Made by a program: the position numbers and the translations under genes. From CAXSEF01 sp964236695 (GTDB lineage: Bacteria; Pseudomonadota; Alphaproteobacteria; Acetobacterales; Acetobacteraceae), in assembly GCA_964236695.1 (NCBI GenBank), contig CAXSFU010000007.1, positions 1 through 64,000 of the forward strand: 64,000 nt of DNA, given 5' to 3'. The notes beneath the pieces are model-generated. The model saw only the letters and a program-made list of their open reading frames with translations. It did no database searches and was not told the origin of the DNA. Below are positions 7,614-24,758 of the stretch, in pieces. The stretch's first letter is position 1. Each line of letters opens with the position of its first letter.

Positions 7614-7994
7614 ATGGCTGATCTTGCGAAGATCGTGGACGACCTTTCGGCGCTGACCGTCCTTGAGGCGGCCGAGCTGTCGAAGATGCTCGAGGAGAAG
7701 TGGGGCGTCTCCGCTGCGGCGCCGGCCGCGGCCGCGGCAGCCCCTGCGGGTGGTGGCGCCGCCGCCGCCCCGGTGGAGGAGCAGACCGAGTTCACGGTGA
7801 TCCTGGCCAAGGCCGGCGAGAAGAAGATCAACGTGATCAAGGAGATCCGCACCATCACGGGTCTCGGTCTGAAGGAGGCCAAGGACCTCGTCGAGGGCGC
7901 GCCGAAGACCGTGAAGGAAGGCGTGAACAAGGACGAGGCCGCAAAACTGAAGAAGCAGCTTGAGGATCAGGGCGCCGCTGTCGAGATCAAGTGA
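7614..7994 (+). CDS. rplL: 50S ribosomal protein L7/L12
   Basis: This 126-residue acidic stalk protein binds translation factors and is normally present in several copies per ribosome. The N-terminal dimerisation helices cover 1-33, an Ala/Gly hinge runs at about 34-53, and the globular C-terminal domain has FTVILAKAGEKKINVIKEIR and the factor-binding GLGLKEAKDLVEGAPKTVKEG. It lies 81 bp after rplJ. A strong hairpin downstream probably attenuates read-through into rpoB. Confidence 0.98.
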   Translation: MADLAKIVDDLSALTVLEAAELSKMLEEKWGVSAAAPAAAAAAPAGGGAAAAPVEEQTEFTVILAKAGEKKINVIKEIRTITGLGLKEAKDLVEGAPKTVKEGVNKDEAAKLKKQLEDQGAAVEIK

Positions 7995-8047
7995 GTCGCT
8001 GAACCGAACTGCATGCGGGGCACTGCCGCGTGACCTGAGACGGGGGA

Positions 8048-8075
8048 GGGCGGGAACCGAGGTCGGTTCCCGCCC
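8048..8075 (+). terminator. Attenuator-like hairpin between rplL and rpoB
   Basis: GGGCGGGAACC (8048-8058) and GGTTCCCGCCC (8065-8075) form a perfect 11-bp stem with a 6-base loop, followed by GCTTCTCC. It stands where E. coli has the partial terminator that makes the stalk genes more abundant than polymerase genes. A proper U-run is absent, so partial termination is the likely outcome. Confidence 0.7.
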
Positions 8076-8209
8076 GCTTCTCCGTTGCGGCGTGGCGAAC
8101 CGGGGCCGGACCCGGTTGCCGCGGAGTCTTCCGGAGTTGAGCCCCGGCGGCCGGGGGTTTCAGGCCGCGTGCACACGCTTCCCTGCATTCGCGCGGGGCG
8201 GCCGGAACG

Positions 8210-12400
<4,191 letters not shown>

Positions 12401-12402
12401 GG

Positions 12403-12532
12403 CAGGCAAGGCCAGGGGCTCTGCCCCTGGACCCCGCCAAGGGAAGCCCCTTGGATGGCCTTGCTTAAGCAAGGCCGGGTCCAGGGGCGGCTTCGCTCCT
12501 GGCGGGTCTGGGCAGAGCCCAGCCTTGCTTGC
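12403..12532. repeat. Palindromic repeat inside the rpoB-rpoC operon
   Basis: The unit begins CAGGCAAGGCCAGGGGCTCT and ends with GCCTTGCTTGC. It contains CCAGGGGCTCTGCCCCTGG, CCAAGGGAAGCCCCTTGG, the inner palindrome GCCTTGCTTAAGCAAGGC, and GCTCTGGG-type partners. It fills nearly the whole gap between the rpoB stop and the rpoC ribosome binding site. Folded as RNA it would give several GC hairpins in a transcript that must be read through. Confidence 0.85.
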
Positions 12533-12585
12533 TGCTGCTACCCCCCGGGGTTCCGCCCCCGGCCAATATCCGAGTGGGAGTTCGC

Positions 12586-16770
<4,185 letters not shown>

Positions 16771-16795
16771 GCTGTCGCGGCTGGGCTGAAAGGGA

Positions 16796-16830
16796 CGGGG
16801 TCCGGGGCACGTCGCTCCGGGCCCCGTTTT
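16796..16830 (+). terminator. Rho-independent terminator after rpoC
   Basis: CGGGGTCCGG (16796-16805) pairs with CCGGGCCCCG (16817-16826) with one mismatch, followed directly by TTTT. It is 25 bp past the rpoC stop and ends the rplJ-rpoC transcript. Confidence 0.8.
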
Positions 16831-16835
16831 CATAG

Positions 16836-16968
16836 GGAAGCAAGGCTGGGCTCTGCCCAGACCCGCAAAGGGCCGTGAGGCCCTTTGATCCCCTGACCTA
16901 AGAAGTGGATTTTCAAGGCAACTGCCTTGAGCGGGGTCCAGGGGCGGCGCCCCTGGCGTTGCTTTTTC
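16836..16968. repeat. Palindromic repeat between rpoC and rpsL
   Basis: Arms GGAAGCAAGGC and GCGTTGCTTTTTCC flank the hairpins CTGGGCTCTGCCCAG, AAAGGGCCGTGAGGCCCTTT and CCAGGGGCGGCGCCCCTGG. It lies downstream of the rpoC terminator and upstream of the str promoter. Confidence 0.85.
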
Positions 16969-16981
16969 CCTCACGTCCCGG

Positions 16982-17010
16982 TTGACACCCCCCGGCCCTG
17001 GACGTAGGTT
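16982..17010 (+). promoter_or_regulatory. Sigma-70-type promoter of the str operon
   Basis: A consensus TTGACA (16982-16987) is followed after 17 bp by TAGGTT (17005-17010). It is about 220 bp upstream of rpsL and directly downstream of the repeat, so rpsL-rpsG-tuf is transcribed separately from rpoBC. Confidence 0.65.
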
Positions 17011-17233
17011 CCGCGCCCTCGGCACCCCCCGACGCTTGGTTCGGGCCGTCTTTATTGGCTGGCAGTGAAGCGCGCGGCGCCGTCCCTCGGATCGAGGCGA
17101 CCCAGGCCGCGGGCCCAACAAGACCTCGCGGATGGGAGCTGTCCCACGCCGCGCGGTCCTCTGTTCGCGAGTGATGGGCGGCTCAGAGTCAGGCCTCGGT
17201 TCGTGCTGCGGACCAGGACCGGAACGAGGGCGT

Positions 17234-17605
17234 ATGCCGACCATTAATCAGCTGATTGCCAAGGGCCGCGAGCCGGCCGCCAAGCGCAACAAGGTGCCCG
17301 CGCTCGAGGGATGCCCGCAGAAGCGCGGCGTCTGCACGCGCGTCTACACCACGACGCCAAAGAAGCCGAACTCCGCGCTGCGCAAGGTGGCCAAGGTGCG
17401 GCTGACCAACGGCTATGAGGTCGTGAGCTACATTCCCGGCGAGGGCCACAACCTGCAGGAGCACAGCGTCGTGCTGATCCGCGGCGGCCGCGTGAAGGAT
17501 TTGCCCGGCGTGCGCTACCACATCCTGCGCGGCGTGCTCGACACGCAGGGCCTGCCGAAGCGCAGGCAGCGTCGTTCGCTGTACGGCGCGAAGCGGCCGA
17601 AGTAG
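17234..17605 (+). CDS. rpsL: 30S ribosomal protein S12
   Basis: S12 is the decoding-centre protein that monitors codon-anticodon pairing and is the main streptomycin-resistance locus. The product has 123 residues, the usual length, starting MPTINQLIAKGRE at the ATG 17234. The TTPKKPNSALRKVAKVRL motif contains the conserved Lys of the PKKPNS loop (wild type), and GRVKDLPGVRYHI contains the second resistance-associated Lys (also wild type). It is the first gene of the truncated str operon rpsL-rpsG-tuf. Confidence 0.98.
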   Translation: MPTINQLIAKGREPAAKRNKVPALEGCPQKRGVCTRVYTTTPKKPNSALRKVAKVRLTNGYEVVSYIPGEGHNLQEHSVVLIRGGRVKDLPGVRYHILRGVLDTQGLPKRRQRRSLYGAKRPK

Positions 17606-17617
17606 GGGGAACCGGGA

Positions 17618-18094
17618 ATGAGCCGTCGCCGCAAGGCCACCAAGAGAGAGATCCTGCCAGACCCGAAGTTCGGCGATGTCGTGATCACGCGCTTCATGAA
17701 TGCGCTGATGTACGACGGCAAGAAGTCCGCCGCCGAGGGCATTGTCTACGGTGCGCTCGACGTGATGAAGAAACGCGGCGGCAACGCGGCCGACCCGGTG
17801 CGGATGTTCCACGAGGCGCTGGACAACGTGAAGCCGGCCGTCGAGGTGCGCTCGCGCCGCGTCGGCGGCGCCACCTACCAGGTGCCGGTCGAGGTGCGCA
17901 CGGAGCGGCGCCAGGCGCTGGCGATCCGCTGGCTGATCGACGCGTCGCGCAAGCGGGGCGAGCACACGATGGAAGAGCGTCTTTCCAACGAGCTGTTCGA
18001 CGCGGTGAACAACCGCGGCTCGGCCGTGAAGAAGCGTGAGGACACCCACCGGATGGCGGAAGCGAACAAGGCCTTCAGCCACTACCGCTGGTAG
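17618..18094 (+). CDS. rpsG: 30S ribosomal protein S7
   Basis: S7 nucleates assembly of the 30S head by binding the 3' domain of 16S rRNA and contacts E-site tRNA. The 158-residue product starts MSRRRKATKREILPDPKFGD and contains the family signature of helices around GGNAADPVRMFHEALDNVKP and the hairpin EVRSRRVGGATYQVPVEVR. It follows rpsL by 12 bp. In E. coli S7 represses the str mRNA between rpsL and rpsG. The gene normally next, fusA, is missing: EF-Tu follows 27 bp later. Confidence 0.98.
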   Translation: MSRRRKATKREILPDPKFGDVVITRFMNALMYDGKKSAAEGIVYGALDVMKKRGGNAADPVRMFHEALDNVKPAVEVRSRRVGGATYQVPVEVRTERRQALAIRWLIDASRKRGEHTMEERLSNELFDAVNNRGSAVKKREDTHRMAEANKAFSHYRW

Positions 18095-18121
18095 CACAAC
18101 TCGGGCGACGGAGACAGGACG

Positions 18122-19312
<1,191 letters not shown>

Positions 19313-19325
19313 GGCACGACGGACG

Positions 19326-19362
19326 CACGGGCGCCGGCGCTTCTCCGGCGCCCGTGTCGTTT
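19326..19362 (+). terminator. Terminator-like hairpin after tuf
   Basis: CACGGGCGCCGG (19326-19337) and CCGGCGCCCGTG (19345-19356) form a perfect 12-bp stem with a 7-base loop, followed by TCGTTT. It likely ends or attenuates the str transcript before the S10 cluster. Confidence 0.75.
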
Positions 19363-19438
19363 GACCACGCTGCCCGCGCGGCCGCGAACCTGGCCTGACC
19401 GACATGGCCAGGGCTGACACGAACTGGATCGAGTGACG

Positions 19439-19747
19439 ATGGACAACCAGAACATCCGCATTCGCCTGAAGGCGTATGATCACCGAGTGCTGGACAACAG
19501 CACCAAGGAGATCGTGAACACGGCGAAGCGCACCGGCGCGCGGGTCCGCGGTCCGATCCCGCTGCCGACGCATATCGAGCGCTTCACGGTGAACCGCTCG
19601 CCGCACGTCGACAAGAAGAGCCGCGAGCAGTTCGAGATCCGCACGCACCGCCGCCTGCTGGACATCGTGGAGCCGACGCCGCAGACCGTGGACGCGCTGA
19701 TGAAGCTCGACCTGGCCGCCGGCGTCGACGTCGAGATCAAGCTCTGA
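19439..19747 (+). CDS. rpsJ: 30S ribosomal protein S10 (NusE)
   Basis: S10 is a 30S head protein that, as NusE, also joins transcription antitermination complexes with NusB. The product is 102 residues from the ATG at 19439 (MDNQNIRIRLKAYDHR); a GTG two codons earlier is a less likely start. The conserved RGPIPLPTHIERFTVNRSPHVDKKSREQFE core is intact. It opens the S10 cluster and lies 22 bp before rplC. Confidence 0.98.
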   Translation: MDNQNIRIRLKAYDHRVLDNSTKEIVNTAKRTGARVRGPIPLPTHIERFTVNRSPHVDKKSREQFEIRTHRRLLDIVEPTPQTVDALMKLDLAAGVDVEIKL

Positions 19748-19769
19748 AGCGATGGGGGAGACAGTCGCC

Positions 19770-20501
19770 ATGCGCACAGGGCTGATCGCGAAGAAGCTGG
19801 GCATGACCCGCATCTTCAAGGAGGACGGCACCCACGTGCCGGTCACCGTGCTGCACCTCGACGAGGTCCAGGTGGTCGATGTCCGCACCGAGGAGCGCGA
19901 CGGCTACACGGCGCTGCAACTCGGCTTTGGTAAGGCCAAGGTGAAGAACGTTTCGCAGCCGAACCGCGGCCATTTCGCCCGCGTCAAGGTCGAGCCGAAG
20001 AAGCGTCTGGTCGAGTTCCGCGTCTCGCCCGATGCGGTGCTGGAGACCGGCGCCACGCTGAGCGCCGCGCACTTCGTGGTCGGGCAGAAGATCGACGTGT
20101 GCGGCATCACCAAGGGCAAGGGCTTCGCCGGCGGCATGAAGCGCTGGAACTTCCGCGGCCTCGAGGCCTCGCACGGCGTGTCGGTCAGCCACCGTTCGCT
20201 CGGCTCGACCGGCAACCGTCAGGACCCTGGCAAGACCTTCAAGAACAAGAAGATGCCGGGTCATCTCGGCGTAGAGCGTGTCACCACGCTGAACCTGGAG
20301 GTCGCCGGCATCGACGCGGTGCGTGGCCTGATCATGGTGCACGGCGCGGTGCCTGGCGCGAAGGGCGACTACGTGCAGGTGCGCGACGCGATCAAGAAGG
20401 CGCGCCACGCCGATGCGCCGTATCCCGCCGGCCTGCTGACGATCGCGCCGGCCCATGCCGAGGCTGCGGCCGAGGTTCCCGACGCGCAGCCGGAGGCATA
20501 G
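19770..20501 (+). CDS. rplC: 50S ribosomal protein L3
   Basis: L3 is an early-assembly 23S rRNA-binding protein near the peptidyl-transferase centre. I start it at the ATG 19770 (MRTGLIAKKLGMTRIF), which has GGGGAG 9 bp upstream; an ATG six codons earlier would read through that ribosome binding site. The product is 243 residues, slightly long for L3 because of an alanine-rich C-terminal tail (AEAAAEVPDAQPEA). The core GKGFAGGMKRWNFRG...GSTGNRQDPGKTFKNKKMPGH, with the Gln that is the methylation target in enterobacteria, is present. Confidence 0.97.
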   Translation: MRTGLIAKKLGMTRIFKEDGTHVPVTVLHLDEVQVVDVRTEERDGYTALQLGFGKAKVKNVSQPNRGHFARVKVEPKKRLVEFRVSPDAVLETGATLSAAHFVVGQKIDVCGITKGKGFAGGMKRWNFRGLEASHGVSVSHRSLGSTGNRQDPGKTFKNKKMPGHLGVERVTTLNLEVAGIDAVRGLIMVHGAVPGAKGDYVQVRDAIKKARHADAPYPAGLLTIAPAHAEAAAEVPDAQPEA

Positions 20502-20503
20502 AG

Positions 20504-21118
20504 ATGCAGATCGACGTCACGACCCTGGACAACACCGGCGCCGGCACCGCCGAGCTGCCCGACGAGATCTTCGCGATCGAGCCGCGCGCCGACATCATGG
20601 CGCGCGTGGTGCACTGGCAACTCGCCAAGCGCCGCGCCGGCACCCACCGCACCAAGGGCATGGGCGAGGTCTCCGGCACCACGAAGAAGCCCTACAAGCA
20701 GAAGGGCACCGGCAACGCCCGCCAGGGCTCGTTGCGCGCGCCGCAGTTCCGTACCGGCGGCCGGGTGCACGGCCCGGTCGTGCGCGACCACGGCTACGAT
20801 CTGCCCAAGAAGGTGCGCCGCCTCGGCCTGATCAGTGCGCTCAGCCAGAAGCGCGCCGAGGGCAAGCTCGTTGTGCTCGACGCCGCCACCAGCGGTACCA
20901 AGACCAAGGAGCTGGCCGCCAAGCTGAAGGCGTTGGGCTGGGGCTCGGTGCTGGTGGTCGACCGGCTGGTGGATGCGGGCTTCCTGCGCGCCAGCCGCAA
21001 CATCGCCGGCATCGACGTGCTGCCGAGCGTGGGCGCCAACGTCTACGACATCCTGCAGCACGACCTGCTGGTGGTGACCTCGGCCGCGGTCGAGGGTCTG
21101 AAGGAGCGTCTGGCATGA
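20504..21118 (+). CDS. rplD: 50S ribosomal protein L4
   Basis: L4 binds 23S rRNA domain I and lines the exit tunnel. In gammaproteobacteria it also represses the S10 operon; whether it does here is unknown. The product has 204 residues. The extended tunnel loop with KPYKQKGTGNARQGSLRAPQFRTGGRVHGP lies at about 62-90. The start is 2 bp after the rplC stop and the gene ends overlapping the rplW ATG by 4 bp, which implies translational coupling. Confidence 0.98.
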   Translation: MQIDVTTLDNTGAGTAELPDEIFAIEPRADIMARVVHWQLAKRRAGTHRTKGMGEVSGTTKKPYKQKGTGNARQGSLRAPQFRTGGRVHGPVVRDHGYDLPKKVRRLGLISALSQKRAEGKLVVLDAATSGTKTKELAAKLKALGWGSVLVVDRLVDAGFLRASRNIAGIDVLPSVGANVYDILQHDLLVVTSAAVEGLKERLA

Positions 21119-21450
21119 ACCGCATCGCAGCCGCGCGCCACCGCGCCGCCCACATGTCGCGCGAGTCGATGTACACCATCATCCGCGCGCCGCTGATCAC
21201 CGAGAAGGCGACGGCGCTGTCCGAGCGCAATCAGGTGGTGTTCCGTGTGTCGCTGGAAGCCAGCAAGCCGGAGATCAAGGCCGCGGTGCAGGCGCTGTTC
21301 GGCGTCACCGTGACCGGTGTCAACACGCTGGTGCAGAAGGGCAAGCGGAAGCGCTTCAAGGGCCGTCCCGGCCAGCGTTCCGACATCAAGAAGGCGTACG
21401 TGGAGCTTGCCCCAGGTCAGACGATCGACCTGACGACAAGCCTCACCTGA
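21115..21450 (+). CDS. rplW: 50S ribosomal protein L23
   Basis: L23 sits at the exit of the ribosomal tunnel and is the docking site for trigger factor and SRP. From the ATG at 21115, which overlaps the rplD stop as ATGA and has AAGGAG 8 bp upstream, the product is 111 residues. An ATG at 21154 (MSRESMYTII) would give the more typical 98 residues but lacks a ribosome binding site. The family core YTIIRAPLITEKAT and GVNTLVQKGKRKRFKGRPGQRSDIKKAYV are intact. Confidence 0.95.
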   Translation: MNRIAAARHRAAHMSRESMYTIIRAPLITEKATALSERNQVVFRVSLEASKPEIKAAVQALFGVTVTGVNTLVQKGKRKRFKGRPGQRSDIKKAYVELAPGQTIDLTTSLT

Positions 21451-21460
21451 GGGCAGCGCG

Positions 21461-22291
21461 ATGGCACTGAGGCATTTCAATCCGATCACCGCGTCGCTTC
21501 GCGGCACAATCCTGATCGACCGCTCCGAGCTGTGGAAGGGCAAGCCCGTCAAGGGGCTGACCGAGGGCAAGCACCGCACCGGCGGGCGCAACAACCACGG
21601 GCGCACGACGTCGTTCTTCCGCGGCGGCGGCCACAAGCAGACCTACCGCATGGTCGACTTCAAGCGCCGCAAGCACGACGTGGCGGGCACCGTTGAGCGG
21701 CTGGAGTACGACCCCAATCGCACCGCGTTCATAGCCCTGATCAAGTATGCGGACGGCGAGCTGAGCTACATCCTGGCGCCGCAGCGCCTGCGCGCCGGCG
21801 ACCAGGTCGTCTCGGGTGCCAAGGTCGACATCAAGCCGGGTAACGCGATGCCGCTGGCCACGATTCCGGTCGGCACCATCGTGCACAACATCGAGCTGAA
21901 GCAGGGTGCGGGCGGCAAGGTCGCCCGTGCCGCCGGCACCTATGCGCAGCTGGTCGGCAAGGATGCCGGCTACGCCCAGGTCAAGCTGCAGTCGGGTGAG
22001 CTCCGCGTGGTGCGCGCAGAGTGCATGGCCACCGTCGGCGCGGTCAGCAACGCCGACAACATGAACCAGCATTTCGGCAAGGCCGGCCGCGCGCGCTGGA
22101 TGGGCCGCAGGCCGCACAACCGCGGCGTGGTGATGAACCCGGTCGACCACCCGCACGGCGGCGGCGAGGGCCGCACCTCGGGCGGCCGCCATCCGGTCAC
22201 GCCGTGGGGCAAGCCGACCAAGGGCTACAAGACACGCACCAACAAGCGCACGGACAGCCTGATCATCCGTCGCCGCAACAAGGGCAAGTAG
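21461..22291 (+). CDS. rplB: 50S ribosomal protein L2
   Basis: L2 is a primary 23S rRNA-binding protein needed for subunit joining and peptidyl-transferase integrity. The 276-residue product starts MALRHFNPITASLRGTIL. It has the SH3-like core and the C-terminal signature MNPVDHPHGGGEGRTSGGRHPVTPWG, which contains the conserved His residues. It lies 10 bp after rplW and 1 bp before rpsS. Confidence 0.98.
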   Translation: MALRHFNPITASLRGTILIDRSELWKGKPVKGLTEGKHRTGGRNNHGRTTSFFRGGGHKQTYRMVDFKRRKHDVAGTVERLEYDPNRTAFIALIKYADGELSYILAPQRLRAGDQVVSGAKVDIKPGNAMPLATIPVGTIVHNIELKQGAGGKVARAAGTYAQLVGKDAGYAQVKLQSGELRVVRAECMATVGAVSNADNMNQHFGKAGRARWMGRRPHNRGVVMNPVDHPHGGGEGRTSGGRHPVTPWGKPTKGYKTRTNKRTDSLIIRRRNKGK

Positions 22292-22292
22292 G

Positions 22293-22571
22293 ATGGCACG
22301 TTCCGTCTGGAAGGGCCCGTTCGTCGACGGCTACCTCCTCAACAAGGCAGAGAACTCCAGGGCCTCGGGCCGCAGCGAGATCATCAAGATCTGGTCGCGC
22401 CGCTCGACGATCCTGCCGCAGTTCGTGGGCCTGACGTTCGGCGTCTACAACGGCCACAAGTTCCTGCCGGTGCAGGTCAACGAGAACATGGTCGGCCACA
22501 AGTTCGGCGAGTTCTCGCCGACGCGCACCTTCACGGGGCATACGGCCGACAAGAAGGCGAAGCGGGGCTGA
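22293..22571 (+). CDS. rpsS: 30S ribosomal protein S19
   Basis: S19 forms a complex with S13 in the 30S head and contacts the P-site tRNA. The 92-residue product is normal length, starting MARSVWKGPFVDGYLL and ending in a basic tail (HTADKKAKRG). The conserved TFGVYNGHKFLPV and EFSPTRTF segments are present. It is separated by one base from each neighbour in the S10 cluster. Confidence 0.98.
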   Translation: MARSVWKGPFVDGYLLNKAENSRASGRSEIIKIWSRRSTILPQFVGLTFGVYNGHKFLPVQVNENMVGHKFGEFSPTRTFTGHTADKKAKRG

Positions 22572-22572
22572 G

Positions 22573-23010
22573 ATGAGCAAGCCGAAGACTCCGCGCAAGC
22601 TGGGTGAGACCGAGGCGCAGGCTGTCCTCAGCAACATGCGCATCTCGCCGCGCAAGCTGAACCTGGTGGCCGGGCTGATCCGCAACCAGCCGGCCAACCA
22701 GGCGGTCGCCACCCTGACCTTCTCCAAGCGGCGCATCGCGCAGCAGGTGCGCAAGGTGCTGGAAAGCGCCATCGCCAACGCAGAGAACAACCACCAGCTC
22801 GACGTCGACCAGCTCGTGGTGTCGCGCGCTGAGGTCGGCAAGTCGATCGTGATGCGCAGGTTCCAGGCACGCGGCCGCGGCCGTGCCTCGCGCATCGAGA
22901 AGTGGTTCAGCCACCTCAAGATCGTTGTCGCCGAGCGCGCGGCCGTCGAGGAAGCCCCGGCGCGCACCCCGCGCGGCACGCCTGCGGGCACAGAGCAGAA
23001 GGCGGCCTGA
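22573..23010 (+). CDS. rplV: 50S ribosomal protein L22
   Basis: L22 contacts all six 23S domains and its beta-hairpin constricts the exit tunnel, where erythromycin-resistance changes map. The product is 145 residues, about 20 longer than usual. Both ends carry extra residues: MSKPKTPRKLGETEAQ at the start and a low-complexity AVEEAPARTPRGTPAG tail. The hairpin MRRFQARGRGRASRIEKWFSHLKIVV is intact. It is separated by one base from rpsS. Confidence 0.97.
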   Translation: MSKPKTPRKLGETEAQAVLSNMRISPRKLNLVAGLIRNQPANQAVATLTFSKRRIAQQVRKVLESAIANAENNHQLDVDQLVVSRAEVGKSIVMRRFQARGRGRASRIEKWFSHLKIVVAERAAVEEAPARTPRGTPAGTEQKAA

Positions 23011-23013
23011 ACC

Positions 23014-23691
23014 ATGGGTCACAAGGTCAATCCGATCGGGCTGCGGCTCGGCATCAACCGCACCTGGGACAGCCGCTGGTACGCCGGCACCGACTATGCC
23101 CGCCTGCTGCACGAGGACATCAAGCTGCGCGCCCACCTGCGCAAGAAGCTGTCCGGTGCCGGCGTGTCGCGCGTGGTGATCGAGCGCCCGGCGAAGAAGC
23201 CGCGGGTGACGATCTATGCGGCGCGTCCCGGCGTCGTGATCGGCAAGAAGGGCCAGGATATCGAGGTGCTGCGCAAGGACCTGGCCAAGATGGCGAAGTC
23301 CGAGGTACAGCTCAACATCGTCGAGATCAGGAAGCCGGAGATCGACGCGACGCTGGTGGCAGAGAACATCGCCCAGCAGCTCGAGCGCCGGGTGGCGTTC
23401 CGCCGCGCGATGAAGCGCGCCGTGCAGTCGGCGATGCGTCTCGGCGCGCAGGGCATCCGCATCAACTGCGGCGGCCGTCTCGGCGGCGCGGAGATCGCGC
23501 GCACCGAGTGGTATCGCGAGGGCCGCGTGCCGCTGCACACGTTGCGCGCCGACATCGACTTCGGCGTGGCGACGGCCAAGACCACGTACGGCACGTGCGG
23601 CGTCAAGGTGTGGATCTTCAAGGGGGAGATCATGACCAATGATCCGACCGCGCAGGACCGCCGTGCCGCCGAACAGGCGCCGCAGCGCTAG
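23014..23691 (+). CDS. rpsC: 30S ribosomal protein S3
   Basis: S3 helps form the mRNA entry channel and has helicase-like activity with S4 and S5. The product has 225 residues, starting MGHKVNPIGLRLGINRTWDSRW. A KH-type domain covers about 38-110 (ARPGVVIGKKGQDIEVLRKDL), and the C-terminal domain contains GAQGIRINCGGRLGGAEIARTEW. A short acidic/glutamine-rich tail ends it. It is 3 bp downstream of rplV. Confidence 0.98.
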   Translation: MGHKVNPIGLRLGINRTWDSRWYAGTDYARLLHEDIKLRAHLRKKLSGAGVSRVVIERPAKKPRVTIYAARPGVVIGKKGQDIEVLRKDLAKMAKSEVQLNIVEIRKPEIDATLVAENIAQQLERRVAFRRAMKRAVQSAMRLGAQGIRINCGGRLGGAEIARTEWYREGRVPLHTLRADIDFGVATAKTTYGTCGVKVWIFKGEIMTNDPTAQDRRAAEQAPQR

Positions 23692-23703
23692 GGATCGACA
23701 GAC

Positions 23704-24120
23704 ATGCTCTCCCCCAAGCGGACCAAGTTCCGCAAGGCCCACAAGGGCCGCATCCACGGACTCGCCAAGGGCGGCACCACGCTGAACTTCGGCACCTACG
23801 GCCTCAAGGCCCTGGAGCCGGAGCGCGTGACCGCGCGCCAGATCGAGGCGGCGCGACGCGCCATCACCCGCGCGATGAAGCGCGCCGGCCGCGTGTGGAT
23901 CCGCATCTTCCCGGACGTCCCGGTGTCGACCAAGCCGGCCGAGGTCCGCATGGGCTCCGGCAAGGGTTCGCCGGAGTTCTGGGTGGCGCGGGTCAAGCCG
24001 GGCCGCATGATGTTCGAGATCGACGGCGTCTCGCCGGAGCTGGCCCGAGAGGCGCTGCAGCTCGGCGCGGCCAAGCTGCCGATCAAGGTGAAGTTCGTCA
24101 CCCGCATCGGAGACGCATGA
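23704..24120 (+). CDS. rplP: 50S ribosomal protein L16
   Basis: L16 organises the A-site region of the 50S subunit. The 138-residue product starts MLSPKRTKFRKAHKGRIHG. It has the signature RIFPDVPVSTKPAEVRMGSGKGSPEFWVA near 71-99, including the conserved Arg that is hydroxylated in some bacteria. A single base separates it from rpmC. Confidence 0.98.
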   Translation: MLSPKRTKFRKAHKGRIHGLAKGGTTLNFGTYGLKALEPERVTARQIEAARRAITRAMKRAGRVWIRIFPDVPVSTKPAEVRMGSGKGSPEFWVARVKPGRMMFEIDGVSPELAREALQLGAAKLPIKVKFVTRIGDA

Positions 24121-24121
24121 G

Positions 24122-24346
24122 ATGACCAAGCCGTCCGACATCCGAGCCAAGACGCCCGACGAGCTGGACACCATGCTGCTCGACCTGCGTCGCGAGCAGT
24201 TCAATCTGCGGTTTCAGCGCGCCACCGGACAACAGGAGGGCATGGGCCGCGCGCGCATCGTGCGCCGCGACATTGCCCGGCTGAAGACTATTCAGACGCA
24301 AAATGGCCAGACACAGCAGGCACGTCCTGCTGCGGTCAAGTCCTGA
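24122..24346 (+). CDS. rpmC: 50S ribosomal protein L29
   Basis: L29 is a small helical protein near the tunnel exit that neighbours L23. The 74-residue product has the KTPDELDTMLLDLRREQFNLRFQRATGQ helix-turn-helix and the IVRRDIARLKTIQ signature. Length is slightly above the typical 65-70, with a short polar tail. Confidence 0.97.
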   Translation: MTKPSDIRAKTPDELDTMLLDLRREQFNLRFQRATGQQEGMGRARIVRRDIARLKTIQTQNGQTQQARPAAVKS

Positions 24347-24359
24347 AGGGAGAGGCGTC

Positions 24360-24746
24360 ATGCCGAGACGCGTCCTGACCGGGCGGGTGACCAGCGACAA
24401 GATGGAGAAGACCATCACCGTCCTGGTGTCCCGCCGCATCATGCATCCGCTCTACAAGAAGTTCATCCGCCGCTCGAAGAAGTACGCGGCGCACGACGAG
24501 CACAACGAGTGTCGCGAGGGCGACCTCGTGCGCATCGTCGAGTGCGCGCCGATCTCCAAGCGCAAGACCTGGACCGTGGTGCAGCGCAACGGCGCGGTAC
24601 TCGGCGGGCTGGATGCCGACGTGATCGAGGCGGCGGCGGACGCCATCGCCGGCGACCAGGCGGCCGGGCTCGACGTCGCCGTGACGCCGGAGGCTGCGGC
24701 CGTGATCGCCGAGCACGGCGCGCACGCCGAACAGCCGCAGGGCTGA
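24360..24746 (+). CDS. rpsQ: 30S ribosomal protein S17 with a C-terminal extension
   Basis: S17 is a primary 16S rRNA-binding OB-fold protein. The conserved body (MPRRVLTGRVTSDKMEKTIT through KTWTVVQRNG, about 80 residues) contains GDLVRIVECAPISKRKTW. It is followed by roughly 50 unusual residues, acidic and alanine-rich (LDADVIEAAADAIAGD ... HGAHAEQPQG), giving 128 residues in total. The tail stays in frame with normal high-GC codons and ends before a good rplN ribosome binding site, so it looks genuine. I chose the ATG at 24360 because AAGGGAG lies 8 bp upstream. The role of the tail is unknown. Confidence 0.95.
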   Translation: MPRRVLTGRVTSDKMEKTITVLVSRRIMHPLYKKFIRRSKKYAAHDEHNECREGDLVRIVECAPISKRKTWTVVQRNGAVLGGLDADVIEAAADAIAGDQAAGLDVAVTPEAAAVIAEHGAHAEQPQG

Positions 24747-24758
24747 GGGGGCTCCTAG

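Larger units (their letters stand above)
16771..17233 (+). other. Boundary between rpoC and the str operon
   Basis: This 463-bp region holds, in order, the rpoC terminator, a palindromic repeat, a strong promoter and about 220 bp of untranslated leader before rpsL. No gene is supported. Confidence 0.75.
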
